From positions 1 through 51,615 of the IMG/VR virus record IMGVR_UViG_3300013126_004080: a stretch of DNA of 51,615 bases; one strand, written 5' to 3'. The stretch comes from a virus. Shown one piece after another: positions 18,672 through 27,230 of the stretch. The position numbers and the translations under genes were made by a program. The stretch's first letter is position 1. Each line of letters opens with the position of its first letter. The notes below the pieces were generated by a model. The model was not told the origin of the DNA and made no database searches. It saw nothing but the letters and a program-made list of their open reading frames with translations.

Positions 18672-19256
18672 ATGACTATTTATCACAAACATCACAAAAT
18701 ACCCCGATATGCTGGAGGTACAGATGATACTTCTAATATAGTTTTATTAACTGTAGAACAACATGCAGAAGCTCACAGGATTTTATATGAACAATACGGT
18801 CGTTGGCAAGATCGTGTAGCTTGGCAAGCATTAACAAAATCCATATCGAAAGCGGAAATTACAAGAGTAAAACAAAGCCTTGCTACAAAAGGAAAAAAGC
18901 AAACAGCCGAGCATATAGAAAAAAGAAAAATGGTTGGTGAAAAAAATCCAATGTTCGGAAAATGTGGCGAATTGAATCCAATGTTTGGTAAAAAAGGTAT
19001 TCTTAGCCCACACTTTGGTAAAAAACAAACAGAAGAAACATGTAAAAAGAAAAGAGATGCACTAAAAGGTAGAACGCTAGAAGATTTACATGGTAAAGAA
19101 AAGTCCGAAGAAATACGAAATAAACTTCGAAAGCCTAAAACTGAAGAACAAAAAGCTAAACTAAGAAAACCTAAACCTAAAGTGGTTTGTAGAATACATG
19201 ACAAAAAAGAGATGTCTTTAGGAAATTTTATGAATTGGTATAAAAATGTTAGGTGA
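18672..19256 (+). CDS. HNH homing endonuclease with NUMOD3 repeats
   Basis: A 194-residue protein starting at ATG 18672 behind an AGGAG at 18659-18663. The HNH core HKHHKIPRYAGGTDDTSN...VEQHAEAH lies at the N-terminus. A lysine-rich tail follows with NUMOD3-type DNA-binding motifs (NPMFGK repeated, then SPHFGKKQT). It sits between gp16 and gp17 and its last 11 bp overlap the gp17 start. A small hairpin (ACACT 18651-18655 / AGTGT 18662-18666) overlaps the ribosome site. It is not inside an intron; it may cut the intein-less gp17 or gp16 locus (inference). Confidence 0.87.
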   Translation: MTIYHKHHKIPRYAGGTDDTSNIVLLTVEQHAEAHRILYEQYGRWQDRVAWQALTKSISKAEITRVKQSLATKGKKQTAEHIEKRKMVGEKNPMFGKCGELNPMFGKKGILSPHFGKKQTEETCKKKRDALKGRTLEDLHGKEKSEEIRNKLRKPKTEEQKAKLRKPKPKVVCRIHDKKEMSLGNFMNWYKNVR

Positions 19257-21300
19257 CAAATCGTCATATCGGGATAATCCTCTCCTAAAAAGAGCAGGAG
19301 TCCAACATAACTATACAGAAGATGAAATTAAAGAATACATATTGTGTTCTAAAGATCCTGTTTATTTTGCGGAAAAATATATTAAAATTGTTAACGTTGA
19401 TAAAGGTTTAATACCTTTTGAAATGTGGGATTTTCAAAGAGACATGATACGTCTTTTTCATGAAAATCGTTTTGTCATCACTAAATGCCCTCGTCAGGTG
19501 GGTAAAACTACAACATCAGTCGCATATCTCCTTTGGTTAACACTTTTTACTGATTCACAAAATATTGCTGTGCTAGCAAACAAAGGATCATTAGCTAGAG
19601 ACATTTTATCCAAATACCAACTAGCATATGAAAATCTGCCCATGTGGTTGCAACAAGGTGTCGTAACTTGGAACAAAGGTAATGTTGAACTTGAAAATGG
19701 TTCTAAAATAATTGCAGCATCGACCTCTTCTTCAGCTATTCGGGGTGGTGCATTCAACGTTGTATTCTTAGATGAATTTGCATTCGTTCCAGCTAACATA
19801 GCAAATGAATTCTTCAATTCAGTTTATCCTGTTATCTCTTCAGGAAAAAGCACAAAAATTATTATCGTTTCGACACCAAATGGTATGAATCTTTTCTACA
19901 AACTTTGGATGGATGCGGTAGGTAAAAAGAATGGCTATAAACCTTTTCAAATTCATTGGTCAATGGTACCAGGAAGAGATCAAAAGTGGAAAGAAGAAAC
20001 AATTAAAAACACTTCTTCTGAACAGTTTAGACAGGAATTTGAGTGTCTTGATGGTGAAACTGAAGTAACGATTAAACATAAAACCACAAATATTATCAAG
20101 AAAATTAAACTCAAAGAATTGTTCTGTGAGAAAAGTAATTATGAGATATTAACTCCGGCAGGATTTAAAAATTTTAAAGGTATACAATCAGTTAAAAAGT
20201 CAGGAAAAATTGTATTGGATTCATGTGACGGAAAACACATAGAATGTTCGCCGATGCACCAATTCTTGACCGAAACAGGTTGGAAAAAAGCCATAGATTT
20301 AACGTTTGATGACAAAATCAAAACCGATAATGGATATATTTCTCTATTCAATATAGATTATGAAGAAGGTGAATTTCAGTTTTTTGATGTTGTTGGTGTA
20401 GAAGGTTATCAATTTTATTCCAATGGAATCATATCACACAATTGCGAGTTCTTAGGTTCAACAAATACTTTGATTTCAGGAGCAAAACTTGCTCAACTCG
20501 TTTATCAAGATCCAAAAATTATACACGAGTTGCTTCATATCTATGAGCCACCTATCAAAGGTGACGATGATGAGACCACAAAAGATCATCTATATGCAAT
20601 CTGCGTGGATCCATCAGAAGGGAGAAACCTGGATGATTCCGCATTTTCAGTCTTCGATATATCATCAGTGCCATATAAACAGGTTGCAAAATATAATAGT
20701 TCTTCAATTTCACCTATATTATTTCCCACAGTAATTTTTAATACAGCAAAACTGTATAATGATGCGTATGTTTTAGTTGAAATAAATAATACTCCACAAG
20801 TGGCAGATACATTACATCAAGATTTAGAATATGAAAACGTAGTAAAGATTGAAACAGGTAATAAAAAAGCACAAGCAATGGGTACAGGTTTTGGTAGAGG
20901 TATTCAACTTGGGCTTAAAATGTCACAACAGGTCAAAAGGATTGGTTGTTCAAACCTTAAAACATTAATTGAGTCCGACAAATTAATCATTAATGATTTT
21001 GATACCATTTCACAACTTACAACTTTCGTTTCAAATCACAATAGCTTCAAAGCAGAAGAAGGTGCAACAGATGACCTTGTAATGACATTAGTAATGTTTT
21101 CTTGGATGACTACACAGCAATATTTTAAAGAAATAGTTAATCATGATTTACGTAAACAGATGCAATTGGAAATGATGAACCAGAGGGACGAAGAGATGCC
21201 ATCATTTGGTTTGTTTGATGACGGAAAACAAGAAAATTATATAGTAGAAGGTGGTGATGTTTGGCTGACAAAAGACGAAAATTTTACTTTTATTGTCTAA
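19246..21300 (+). CDS. 17: Large terminase gp17, interrupted by a mini-intein
   Basis: A 684-residue precursor of the DNA-packaging motor. The ATPase half carries CPRQVGKTTT (81-90, Walker A) and NVVFLDEFAFV (Walker B). The nuclease half carries ICVDPSEGRNLDDS. Residues 267-399 are an in-frame intein; its removal restores FRQEFE-CEFLGS, a conserved T4-type terminase stretch, leaving about 551 residues. In T4 gp17 drives DNA into the prohead and cuts the concatemer. Its start overlaps the upstream HNH gene. Confidence 0.95.
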   Translation: MLGDKSSYRDNPLLKRAGVQHNYTEDEIKEYILCSKDPVYFAEKYIKIVNVDKGLIPFEMWDFQRDMIRLFHENRFVITKCPRQVGKTTTSVAYLLWLTLFTDSQNIAVLANKGSLARDILSKYQLAYENLPMWLQQGVVTWNKGNVELENGSKIIAASTSSSAIRGGAFNVVFLDEFAFVPANIANEFFNSVYPVISSGKSTKIIIVSTPNGMNLFYKLWMDAVGKKNGYKPFQIHWSMVPGRDQKWKEETIKNTSSEQFRQEFECLDGETEVTIKHKTTNIIKKIKLKELFCEKSNYEILTPAGFKNFKGIQSVKKSGKIVLDSCDGKHIECSPMHQFLTETGWKKAIDLTFDDKIKTDNGYISLFNIDYEEGEFQFFDVVGVEGYQFYSNGIISHNCEFLGSTNTLISGAKLAQLVYQDPKIIHELLHIYEPPIKGDDDETTKDHLYAICVDPSEGRNLDDSAFSVFDISSVPYKQVAKYNSSSISPILFPTVIFNTAKLYNDAYVLVEINNTPQVADTLHQDLEYENVVKIETGNKKAQAMGTGFGRGIQLGLKMSQQVKRIGCSNLKTLIESDKLIINDFDTISQLTTFVSNHNSFKAEEGATDDLVMTLVMFSWMTTQQYFKEIVNHDLRKQMQLEMMNQRDEEMPSFGLFDDGKQENYIVEGGDVWLTKDENFTFIV
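20044..20442 (+). other. Mini-intein in gp17 (133 residues)
   Basis: The insert begins with Cys in CLDGETEVTI (splicing block A). It continues with a block B-like HIECSPMHQFLT and GWKKAIDL, and ends with block F/G GYQFYSNGIISHN followed by Cys as the +1 nucleophile. Terminal His-Asn/Cys and N-terminal Cys provide the chemistry for protein splicing. No LAGLIDADG or HNH endonuclease lies inside, so it is a splicing-only mini-intein near the lower size limit. It sits between the ATPase and nuclease halves. Confidence 0.92.
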
Positions 21301-21311
21301 AGCCTTCATTT

Positions 21312-21319
21312 AATAAATA
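21312..21319 (+). promoter_or_regulatory. Putative late promoter for gp18
   Basis: AATAAATA fits NATAAATA and lies 49 bp before the gp18 start, in the gap between gp17 and gp18, where T4-like phages have a strong late promoter. Confidence 0.55.
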
Positions 21320-21367
21320 TATCATAGGTAAATTGCCAAAGCAAGATCATATAACAAGGAGATTAAA

Positions 21368-23086
21368 ATGGCGTTTCAAATTTCTCCAGGCGTAAGTGTT
21401 TCCGAGGTCGATCTAACTACTGTCGTCCCTGCGGTTTCAACTACGGCCGGTGCATTCGCTGGACCATTTCAATGGGGTCCAGTAAACAAAAGAATTTTAG
21501 TTACAAATGAGTCTGATTTAGTAAGTAAATTTGGTACTCCAGACACAAATACAGCAACTTCATTTTTTTCTGCTGCCAATTTCTTGGCGTATGGAAATAA
21601 TCTTCAAGTTGTTAGAGCGGCAAATACTTCATCTAATAATTCAACTGTTTCCGGTGAAACAGAAATTCAAATAAAAAATGAAGACGTCTATGACACAACT
21701 TATATAACCGATTCCGCTACAAATTCATTTGCAGCTAGATACCCAGGTGCATTAGGAAATTCTTTGAAGGTTTCTCTATTTGATTCAAATACAAGTAATA
21801 ATGTAAATTCTGCTTCATTTTCCACTTGGACATATAAATCATATTTTCCGGCGGCACCAAATACTTCTAATTATGTTGCAGGAGTAGGTGGAGCAAATGA
21901 TCAATTTCACTTAGTTGTCGTTGATGAAGATGGTTTATTCAGTAATGGCGTAAAAGGAACTGTACTTGAGGTGTATCCTTATCTCTCAAAAGCAGTAGAT
22001 GCAATCAATGACGATGGCTCAAGTTCTTATTATCGAACAGTGCTTAGAAATCAATCTAGATACATCTATGCATTAGGATCTCCTGATTATGCAAATACAG
22101 GAAATTCTTGGGGGCAATCTTCAACTACGAGTTTCGGTGGTGCATTTTTGGATGGCGCATCCGCTTATACAAAATCTTTGACAAATGGGGCCTCCTTAAT
22201 AGTTAATACAACAGAGTATACAACATCATATTCGGAATTTACTAATCCTGATATTGTTGACATATCTCTTGTTATTTCAGGTGATGCAGCAAATAGCACA
22301 ACAGTACAACAATATTTGATAGATTCTATTGCTGCGGCAAGAAAAGATTGTGTCGCATTTATTTCACCACCATCTTCAATAATTACATCTGCAACTCCTG
22401 AAACTGATGTAACAAATTGGGTGACAAGTCTTTCTAGAGCATCAACTTATGCAGTTGCCGATTCTGGCTGGAAATATCAATTTGACAAATATAACAATGT
22501 GTATCGTTGGATACCACTAAATGCAGACATTGCAGGACTTTGCGTTAGAACAGACCAAACAAATGATCCTTGGTTTTCGCCAGCAGGAACAAATCGTGGA
22601 GCAATTAAAAATGTTGTTAAGCTTGCATGGAATCCAAATCAGGCACAAAGAGATTCAATTTATTCTATTGGAGTAAATCCTATTGTTTCTTTTCCTGGGC
22701 AAGGTACAATTCTGTATGGCGACAAAACATTAGTTACTCAGCCAACTGCATTCAGTAGAATTAATGTTCGCAGACTGTTTATTGTGTTAGAAAAAGCCAT
22801 TTCTACAGCAGCAAAATATTCACTGTTTGAATTAAATGATGAATTTACAAGATCACAATTTATTTCAATTGTTGAGCCTTTCCTAAGGGACGTCAAAGGT
22901 CGCCGTGGAATTTATGATTATCGTGTCGTCTGCGATACGACAAATAACACACCGGCAGTAATTGATGCTAATAGATTTGTTGGTGACATTTATATTAAAC
23001 CTGCTCGCTCAATTAATTTCATTCAATTGAACTTTGTTGCCGTGCGTAGTGGTGTACAGTTTAGTGAAATTGTTGGTGCAGTTTAA
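21368..23086 (+). CDS. 18: Tail sheath protein gp18
   Basis: A 572-residue sheath protein. The start FQISPGVSVSEVDLTTVVPA and FAGPFQWGPVNKRILV are hallmarks of contractile sheaths. The C-terminal core (RINVRRLFIVLEKAISTAAK, DEFTRSQFISIVEPFLRDVKG, FIQLNFVAVRSGVQFSEIVG) is the conserved handshake domain. About 140 copies surround the tube and contract during infection in T4. Preceded by AAGGAGAT. Confidence 0.96.
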   Translation: MAFQISPGVSVSEVDLTTVVPAVSTTAGAFAGPFQWGPVNKRILVTNESDLVSKFGTPDTNTATSFFSAANFLAYGNNLQVVRAANTSSNNSTVSGETEIQIKNEDVYDTTYITDSATNSFAARYPGALGNSLKVSLFDSNTSNNVNSASFSTWTYKSYFPAAPNTSNYVAGVGGANDQFHLVVVDEDGLFSNGVKGTVLEVYPYLSKAVDAINDDGSSSYYRTVLRNQSRYIYALGSPDYANTGNSWGQSSTTSFGGAFLDGASAYTKSLTNGASLIVNTTEYTTSYSEFTNPDIVDISLVISGDAANSTTVQQYLIDSIAAARKDCVAFISPPSSIITSATPETDVTNWVTSLSRASTYAVADSGWKYQFDKYNNVYRWIPLNADIAGLCVRTDQTNDPWFSPAGTNRGAIKNVVKLAWNPNQAQRDSIYSIGVNPIVSFPGQGTILYGDKTLVTQPTAFSRINVRRLFIVLEKAISTAAKYSLFELNDEFTRSQFISIVEPFLRDVKGRRGIYDYRVVCDTTNNTPAVIDANRFVGDIYIKPARSINFIQLNFVAVRSGVQFSEIVGAV

Positions 23087-23092
23087 TAAATA
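23085..23092 (+). promoter_or_regulatory. Putative late promoter for gp19
   Basis: AATAAATA overlaps the gp18 stop and lies about 20 bp before the tube gene. It fits the NATAAATA late element. Confidence 0.5.
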
Positions 23093-23112
23093 ATAAAAAA
23101 TAGGAGAAAATA

Positions 23113-23655
23113 ATGGCTTTTAACGTAGCAGAATTTAGAGCTAATCTTGTAGGAGATGGTGCTCGCCCAAATCTGTTCCAAGTCACAATGTCATTTCCAA
23201 CATTTTCGCAAGACGCAACAAGTTCCTCACAAGCACTTTCGTTCTTGTGTAAAAGCGCGCAGTTGCCAGGTTCAACTCTTGGCACTGTCCCACTTTTTTA
23301 CTTTGGGCGTGAATTAAAATTTGTCGGAAATAGAAACTTTGCAGACTGGACAATTACTATCATCAATGATGAAAATTTTAAAGTTAGAAAAGCTTTCGAA
23401 TCGTGGATGAATGGCATTAATTCACATGCAGGAAATCTTAGAACTGTAGTTGCAAATGCTCCTTCAAATTATTCTGTAGATGCTAAGGTCGATCAATACG
23501 ATAAGACAGGAAACATCATCAAATCTTACAAATTTGTTGGTGCATTCCCAGTTGACATTTCACCAATTGATTTAGATTGGCAATCGAATGATACGATTGA
23601 AGAATTTTCCTTGACTTTGGCATATCAGTGGTGGGAATCGGATACTACTTCGTAA
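23113..23655 (+). CDS. 19: Tail tube protein gp19
   Basis: A 180-residue protein of the T4 gp19 tube family: FRANLVGDGARPNLFQVTMS, CKSAQLPGSTLGTVPLFYFG, DWTITIINDENFKVRKAFE, and a C-terminal LAYQWWE. Hexamers stack to form the inner tube through which DNA passes. A stable hairpin follows the stop, which may limit transcription into gp20. Confidence 0.95.
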   Translation: MAFNVAEFRANLVGDGARPNLFQVTMSFPTFSQDATSSSQALSFLCKSAQLPGSTLGTVPLFYFGRELKFVGNRNFADWTITIINDENFKVRKAFESWMNGINSHAGNLRTVVANAPSNYSVDAKVDQYDKTGNIIKSYKFVGAFPVDISPIDLDWQSNDTIEEFSLTLAYQWWESDTTS

Positions 23656-23658
23656 TAA

Positions 23659-23690
23659 AAAGGGAGAATATTCTCCCTTTATTGGTTTTT
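23659..23690 (+). terminator. Hairpin/terminator after gp19
   Basis: Bases 23659-23680 form a perfect 22-nt inverted repeat (AAAGGGAGAAT/ATTCTCCCTTT) just after the gp19 stop. It is followed by ATTGGTTTTT. The U-tract is displaced by five bases, so it may be a weak terminator or an mRNA-stabilising hairpin for the abundant sheath/tube messages. Confidence 0.6.
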
Positions 23691-23707
23691 GAAAAAGGAA
23701 ACAATCA

Positions 23708-25405
23708 ATGGCTTTGAACTTGTTCGGCTTTCAGATATCTCGGCAAAAGTCGGAGATACAACAACAATCTGAGAAAACATTTGCTATTCCATCAAATGAA
23801 GATGGTGCGCTTACTATTTCCGCCGCTGCATATTATGGTACATATGTCGATTTAGATGGCACTGCAAAAAATGAGGTTGAATTAATTTCACGTTATCGTG
23901 AAATGGCAATGCAGCCAGAAATAGAATCTGCCATAGATGACATAGTAAATGAAGCGATTGTACAAAATGACAATGGGCAATCTATTCGCATTATAATGGA
24001 CGATCTAAAACAGCCCGACAAAATTAAAAAAGCAATCGAGGAAGAATTTAAAGTACTATTGCGAATAATGAATTATCAAAATATGGCGACAGACATTTTT
24101 CGCCGTTTTTATATTGATGGTAGGTTATTTTACCATATAATTATTGATGAAGATGAACCACAAGCTGGTATCAAATCACTTCGCTATATTGATCCGAGAA
24201 AAATTAGAAAAGTTCGTGAAGTCAAGAAAGAAAAAGATAAGCTGACTGCGACAGATGTGGTTTCAACTGTAAACGAATACTACATCTATAATGATAAAGT
24301 AGTATCAGGTACATCTTCCAGTTACGGTCCTGTCGGTGTTAGAATTGCAAAAGACTCCATCATTAATATAAACTCTGGATTAATGGATGCTCGTAGAGCA
24401 GTTGTATTATCTTATTTACACAAGGCCATTAAGCCGCTCAATCAATTGCGTATGATTGAGGATGCAACAGTTATCTATAGAATTTCAAGAGCACCTGAAA
24501 GAAGAATATTTTATATTGATGTAGGAAATTTGCCTAAATTAAAGGCAGAACAATATCTACGTGATATTATGACCAAATACAAGAATAAACTTGTGTATGA
24601 TGCTCAAACTGGTGAAGTACGAGATGACAGAAAATTTCTTTCAATGATGGAAGATTTTTGGCTACCTCGCCGTGAAGGAGGAAAAGGTACAGAAATTACT
24701 ACATTACCTGGTGGGCAAAACTTAGGTGAATTAGAAGATGTAAAATATTTTGAAAAGAAATTGTATAAAGCATTGAATGTTCCTATTTCAAGACTTGATC
24801 CAAATCAAACAGGTTTTTCACTAGGAAGAGTAGGTGAAATTACACGTGATGAAGTAAAATTTTCTAAGTTTGTTGATCGTCAACGTCAAAAGTTTTCAGA
24901 AGTATTTGATCAAGCATTACGAGTACAATGTGTACTAAAAGGCATTTGCACAGCGGATGAGTTTGATGAATTTAAAGAAAACATTTATTATGATTTCCTA
25001 AAAGATAATAATTTTGCTGAACTCAAAGAAGCTGAACTTGTACGCGAAAGATTATCTCTACTAGGTTCTGTAGATCCGTATGTTGGGCGTTACTATTCCA
25101 TGGAATGGATTCAAAGAAATGTCTTGCGCATGACAAATGAAGATATCAAAATGATGAGAGATCAAATTGATGCCGAAAAAGCAGCAGGGCTAATTATTGA
25201 TCCAATGCAAATAGCGCAACAAGGTCAACAAGAATTACAAGCAGATATGTCTGGAGCTAAAACTGGAAATGCTCCCACAACATCACCAGTACCAAACACT
25301 TCACCTGAATCAGGTGATGTTGCGGACAATAAACCAGTAAAAGGTGATTTGAGTTTGAAAGAAAAATATTCCCCCTCACTTCGTATGCTAAAACGTATAG
25401 CATAA
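23708..25405 (+). CDS. 20: Portal protein gp20
   Basis: A 565-residue T4-like portal protein with conserved blocks: EVELISRYREMAMQPEIESA, AIDDIVNEAIV, RRFYIDGRLFYHIIID, RIDPRKIRKV-type sequence, YRISRAPERRIFYIDVG, and NVPISRLDPNQTGFSLGRVGEITRDE. The dodecamer forms the DNA entry/exit ring and nucleates prohead assembly. The C-terminal 60 residues are Gln/Thr/Pro/Ser-rich and variable. Confidence 0.96.
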   Translation: MALNLFGFQISRQKSEIQQQSEKTFAIPSNEDGALTISAAAYYGTYVDLDGTAKNEVELISRYREMAMQPEIESAIDDIVNEAIVQNDNGQSIRIIMDDLKQPDKIKKAIEEEFKVLLRIMNYQNMATDIFRRFYIDGRLFYHIIIDEDEPQAGIKSLRYIDPRKIRKVREVKKEKDKLTATDVVSTVNEYYIYNDKVVSGTSSSYGPVGVRIAKDSIININSGLMDARRAVVLSYLHKAIKPLNQLRMIEDATVIYRISRAPERRIFYIDVGNLPKLKAEQYLRDIMTKYKNKLVYDAQTGEVRDDRKFLSMMEDFWLPRREGGKGTEITTLPGGQNLGELEDVKYFEKKLYKALNVPISRLDPNQTGFSLGRVGEITRDEVKFSKFVDRQRQKFSEVFDQALRVQCVLKGICTADEFDEFKENIYYDFLKDNNFAELKEAELVRERLSLLGSVDPYVGRYYSMEWIQRNVLRMTNEDIKMMRDQIDAEKAAGLIIDPMQIAQQGQQELQADMSGAKTGNAPTTSPVPNTSPESGDVADNKPVKGDLSLKEKYSPSLRMLKRIA

Positions 25406-25408
25406 ATA
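25401..25408 (+). promoter_or_regulatory. Putative late promoter for gp67 and prohead genes
   Basis: CATAAATA overlaps the gp20 stop codon and lies 30 bp before the gp67-like start, matching NATAAATA in sequence and spacing. Confidence 0.5.
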
Positions 25409-25430
25409 TTTTATAATTTGGAGAAAAAAA

Positions 25431-25655
25431 ATGCCTGATGAAAATATTCTATCTGTTGTCGATAATGCATTTACTGACAACGCCGTTGAAATGAAAAACG
25501 CGCTTTACAATGCAATCAATGATAAAATTTTTGATGCATTAGAACAGAGGAAACAAGAAGTTGCTCGCAATTTTATTACTCAATATCATTCGTCTGAAGA
25601 AGAACAGGAAGAAAAAATAGACTCAGAAGAAGAACAGGAAGAATCGGAAGAATGA
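25431..25655 (+). CDS. 67: Prohead core protein gp67-like
   Basis: A 74-residue protein with a helical N-terminus (AVEMKNALYNAINDKIFDALEQRKQEVARNF, quoted only in part by its ends AVEMKN and VARNF) and a strongly acidic Glu-rich tail. This is the design and position of T4 gp67, a small core protein cleaved by gp21 during head maturation. It overlaps the next gene by 4 bp. Confidence 0.75.
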   Translation: MPDENILSVVDNAFTDNAVEMKNALYNAINDKIFDALEQRKQEVARNFITQYHSSEEEQEEKIDSEEEQEESEE

Positions 25656-26359
25656 AAAGGTTAAAAGATTTTCTTCGAACGGAAATAAAAGAAGATGGTT
25701 CTCCAGATTTGGATGGAGATGGTTTTCTTTCGCCCTCAGAACTTCATCAGCATTTAGATATACAAAAACGAGGCAAAGTTGATCTAGGTGATTATGCTGC
25801 GCACGTAATGTTTCATGCGCATCACCCGGAATACTTAGCACCATATGTTGCTAAATTTAATGATGTACAAAAAAGACATGCTGATGGGCAAGAGCTTTGT
25901 GAAAATGATCCGATTTTAAATATGTTAAAGAGCAATGATACGCTATTAGCGACTTCTCTGCCAGTTTATGAGGGCAGAGAATCAAAATATAGTGACAACG
26001 ATCCGCCCGCAATGCTTGTAATGAGAAGAAAATCTATAAGACAATTTGCAAATGGGCAAAAGGTTGCTCTATATTATATTGATAAAATTAATAAATATGT
26101 AACAGTACCTTATGATGGTATCATGCAACTGTCAACAGAAGAAACTGTTTTCGAAAAAATTAATTTTTCATTTAAAGCTAATGAAACAATTCTTGTTGAA
26201 CATTTAGATGGCTCCACAACAGAAGTAACACCATCTATCGCTAAAAGTATAATTGATTTACATAAAAAAGTCAATGAAAATAATAAACAAAAATTGGCAG
26301 ACATGCTTGAGGCTAGCTCCCAACATTTTCAAACTATAGTTAAGTTTTCCAAGGGATAA
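25652..26359 (+). CDS. EF-hand protein in prohead cluster
   Basis: A 235-residue protein. Residues 19-31 (DLDGDGFLSPSEL) form a canonical EF-hand calcium loop, with Asp at positions 1, 3 and 5 and Glu at 12. A His-rich stretch (HVMFHAHHPEY) follows, then a beta-rich middle and a helical C-terminus (AKSIIDLHKKVNENNKQKLA). I do not recognise the rest. It sits between gp67 and gp21 and overlaps gp67, so a structural or core role is likely. Calcium binding is inferred from the motif only. Confidence 0.65.
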   Translation: MKRLKDFLRTEIKEDGSPDLDGDGFLSPSELHQHLDIQKRGKVDLGDYAAHVMFHAHHPEYLAPYVAKFNDVQKRHADGQELCENDPILNMLKSNDTLLATSLPVYEGRESKYSDNDPPAMLVMRRKSIRQFANGQKVALYYIDKINKYVTVPYDGIMQLSTEETVFEKINFSFKANETILVEHLDGSTTEVTPSIAKSIIDLHKKVNENNKQKLADMLEASSQHFQTIVKFSKG

Positions 26360-26361
26360 AA

Positions 26362-26907
26362 ATGGCAAACCAATATTCATATCAAGTACTAAAAGATGAC
26401 ACACAACATGCTGTCATTAAATTAACAGCATCTTTTGATGGTTCTGGGCAAGAAGATAATGTATACCGTATACAAGCCAATACCTTATATGGAGCTTTAG
26501 CTACAAATGGTTATCCGGTTGCAAATGTTTGGGGTGGCTCATCAAATACAACACTTTCTTATTACGGTTTAACTGTAAATAGAATATGGTATGATACCTA
26601 CGGTACGGCAGGAACAGTTGAATTGTACTGGTCAAATACTGAATTTTCAACAGCGAACAGTGGTGTGCCACTTTTCTTCTTACATGGTAATGGAGAATAT
26701 GATGGTGAAGGCAATTGGATAACTGTAAAGAATCCTACAATTAGTGCAAATACTAATGGTGATATTGGCATTCATACAAAAGGTCAAATAGCAAATTCAA
26801 GTTATACTATAATCATGGAATTAAGAAAAGATAATGCATATTATCAGAGAGGGCAGTTTAATGATCCTGCTGCATTTAACTATGGCCAGTTTGGATTAAG
26901 ACCATAA
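26362..26907 (+). CDS. Putative virion structural protein
   Basis: A 181-residue, beta-rich, Gly/Asn/Tyr-rich protein (SYQVLKDDTQHAVIKLTASF, VNRIWYDTYGTAGTVELYW). It resembles a family I have seen in other aquatic T4-like phages between portal and protease genes, but I cannot name it. It has no signal or membrane segment. One-base overlap with the next gene. A head decoration or accessory structural role is inferred from position. Confidence 0.6.
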   Translation: MANQYSYQVLKDDTQHAVIKLTASFDGSGQEDNVYRIQANTLYGALATNGYPVANVWGGSSNTTLSYYGLTVNRIWYDTYGTAGTVELYWSNTEFSTANSGVPLFFLHGNGEYDGEGNWITVKNPTISANTNGDIGIHTKGQIANSSYTIIMELRKDNAYYQRGQFNDPAAFNYGQFGLRP

Positions 26908-27230
26908 TGCTTTCTGTAAAGGAAAGATTAGAAAAGATATTTGAAAAGAAGTTACTTGAATTAAAAGAAGGTAACATACAAAAATTTGGTAGAACCAAAT
27001 TAGTAAGAGTTCGTGTAAGGGGTGGTAAAGTACAAAGAAGAAAAAAGTTTTCGTCAGTTCCTGGTTATACATTTAGAGGCGGGCGTTTGGTAAGAATGTC
27101 TGCGCTTGAAAGAAGAAAGAGAAAATTAGGTGCAAGAAAGGCGAAAATAAAAAGAAAAAGTAAATTGAATCAAATTTTAAGAAAAAGAAAAATGTCTCTT
27201 AGAAGAAGGGCTTCACTGGGGGTAAGATGA
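26907..27230 (+). CDS. Very basic small protein (gp68 position)
   Basis: A 107-residue protein that is strongly Arg/Lys-rich throughout its second half (RRRKKFSS-like, ERRKRKLGARKAKIKRK). In T4 the core gene 68 lies just before gp21, so this could be its positional counterpart, but I see no clear sequence identity. The charge suggests nucleic-acid or scaffold (acidic gp22/gp67) binding. It overlaps gp21 by 4 bp. Confidence 0.6.
   Translation: MLSVKERLEKIFEKKLLELKEGNIQKFGRTKLVRVRVRGGKVQRRKKFSSVPGYTFRGGRLVRMSALERRKRKLGARKAKIKRKSKLNQILRKRKMSLRRRASLGVR

Noticed and set aside
18603-19256. Inactivated gp16/gp17 due to HNH insertion
   Set aside because: Both terminase genes are intact; the HNH gene occupies the intergenic gap and overlaps only the first 11 bp of gp17.
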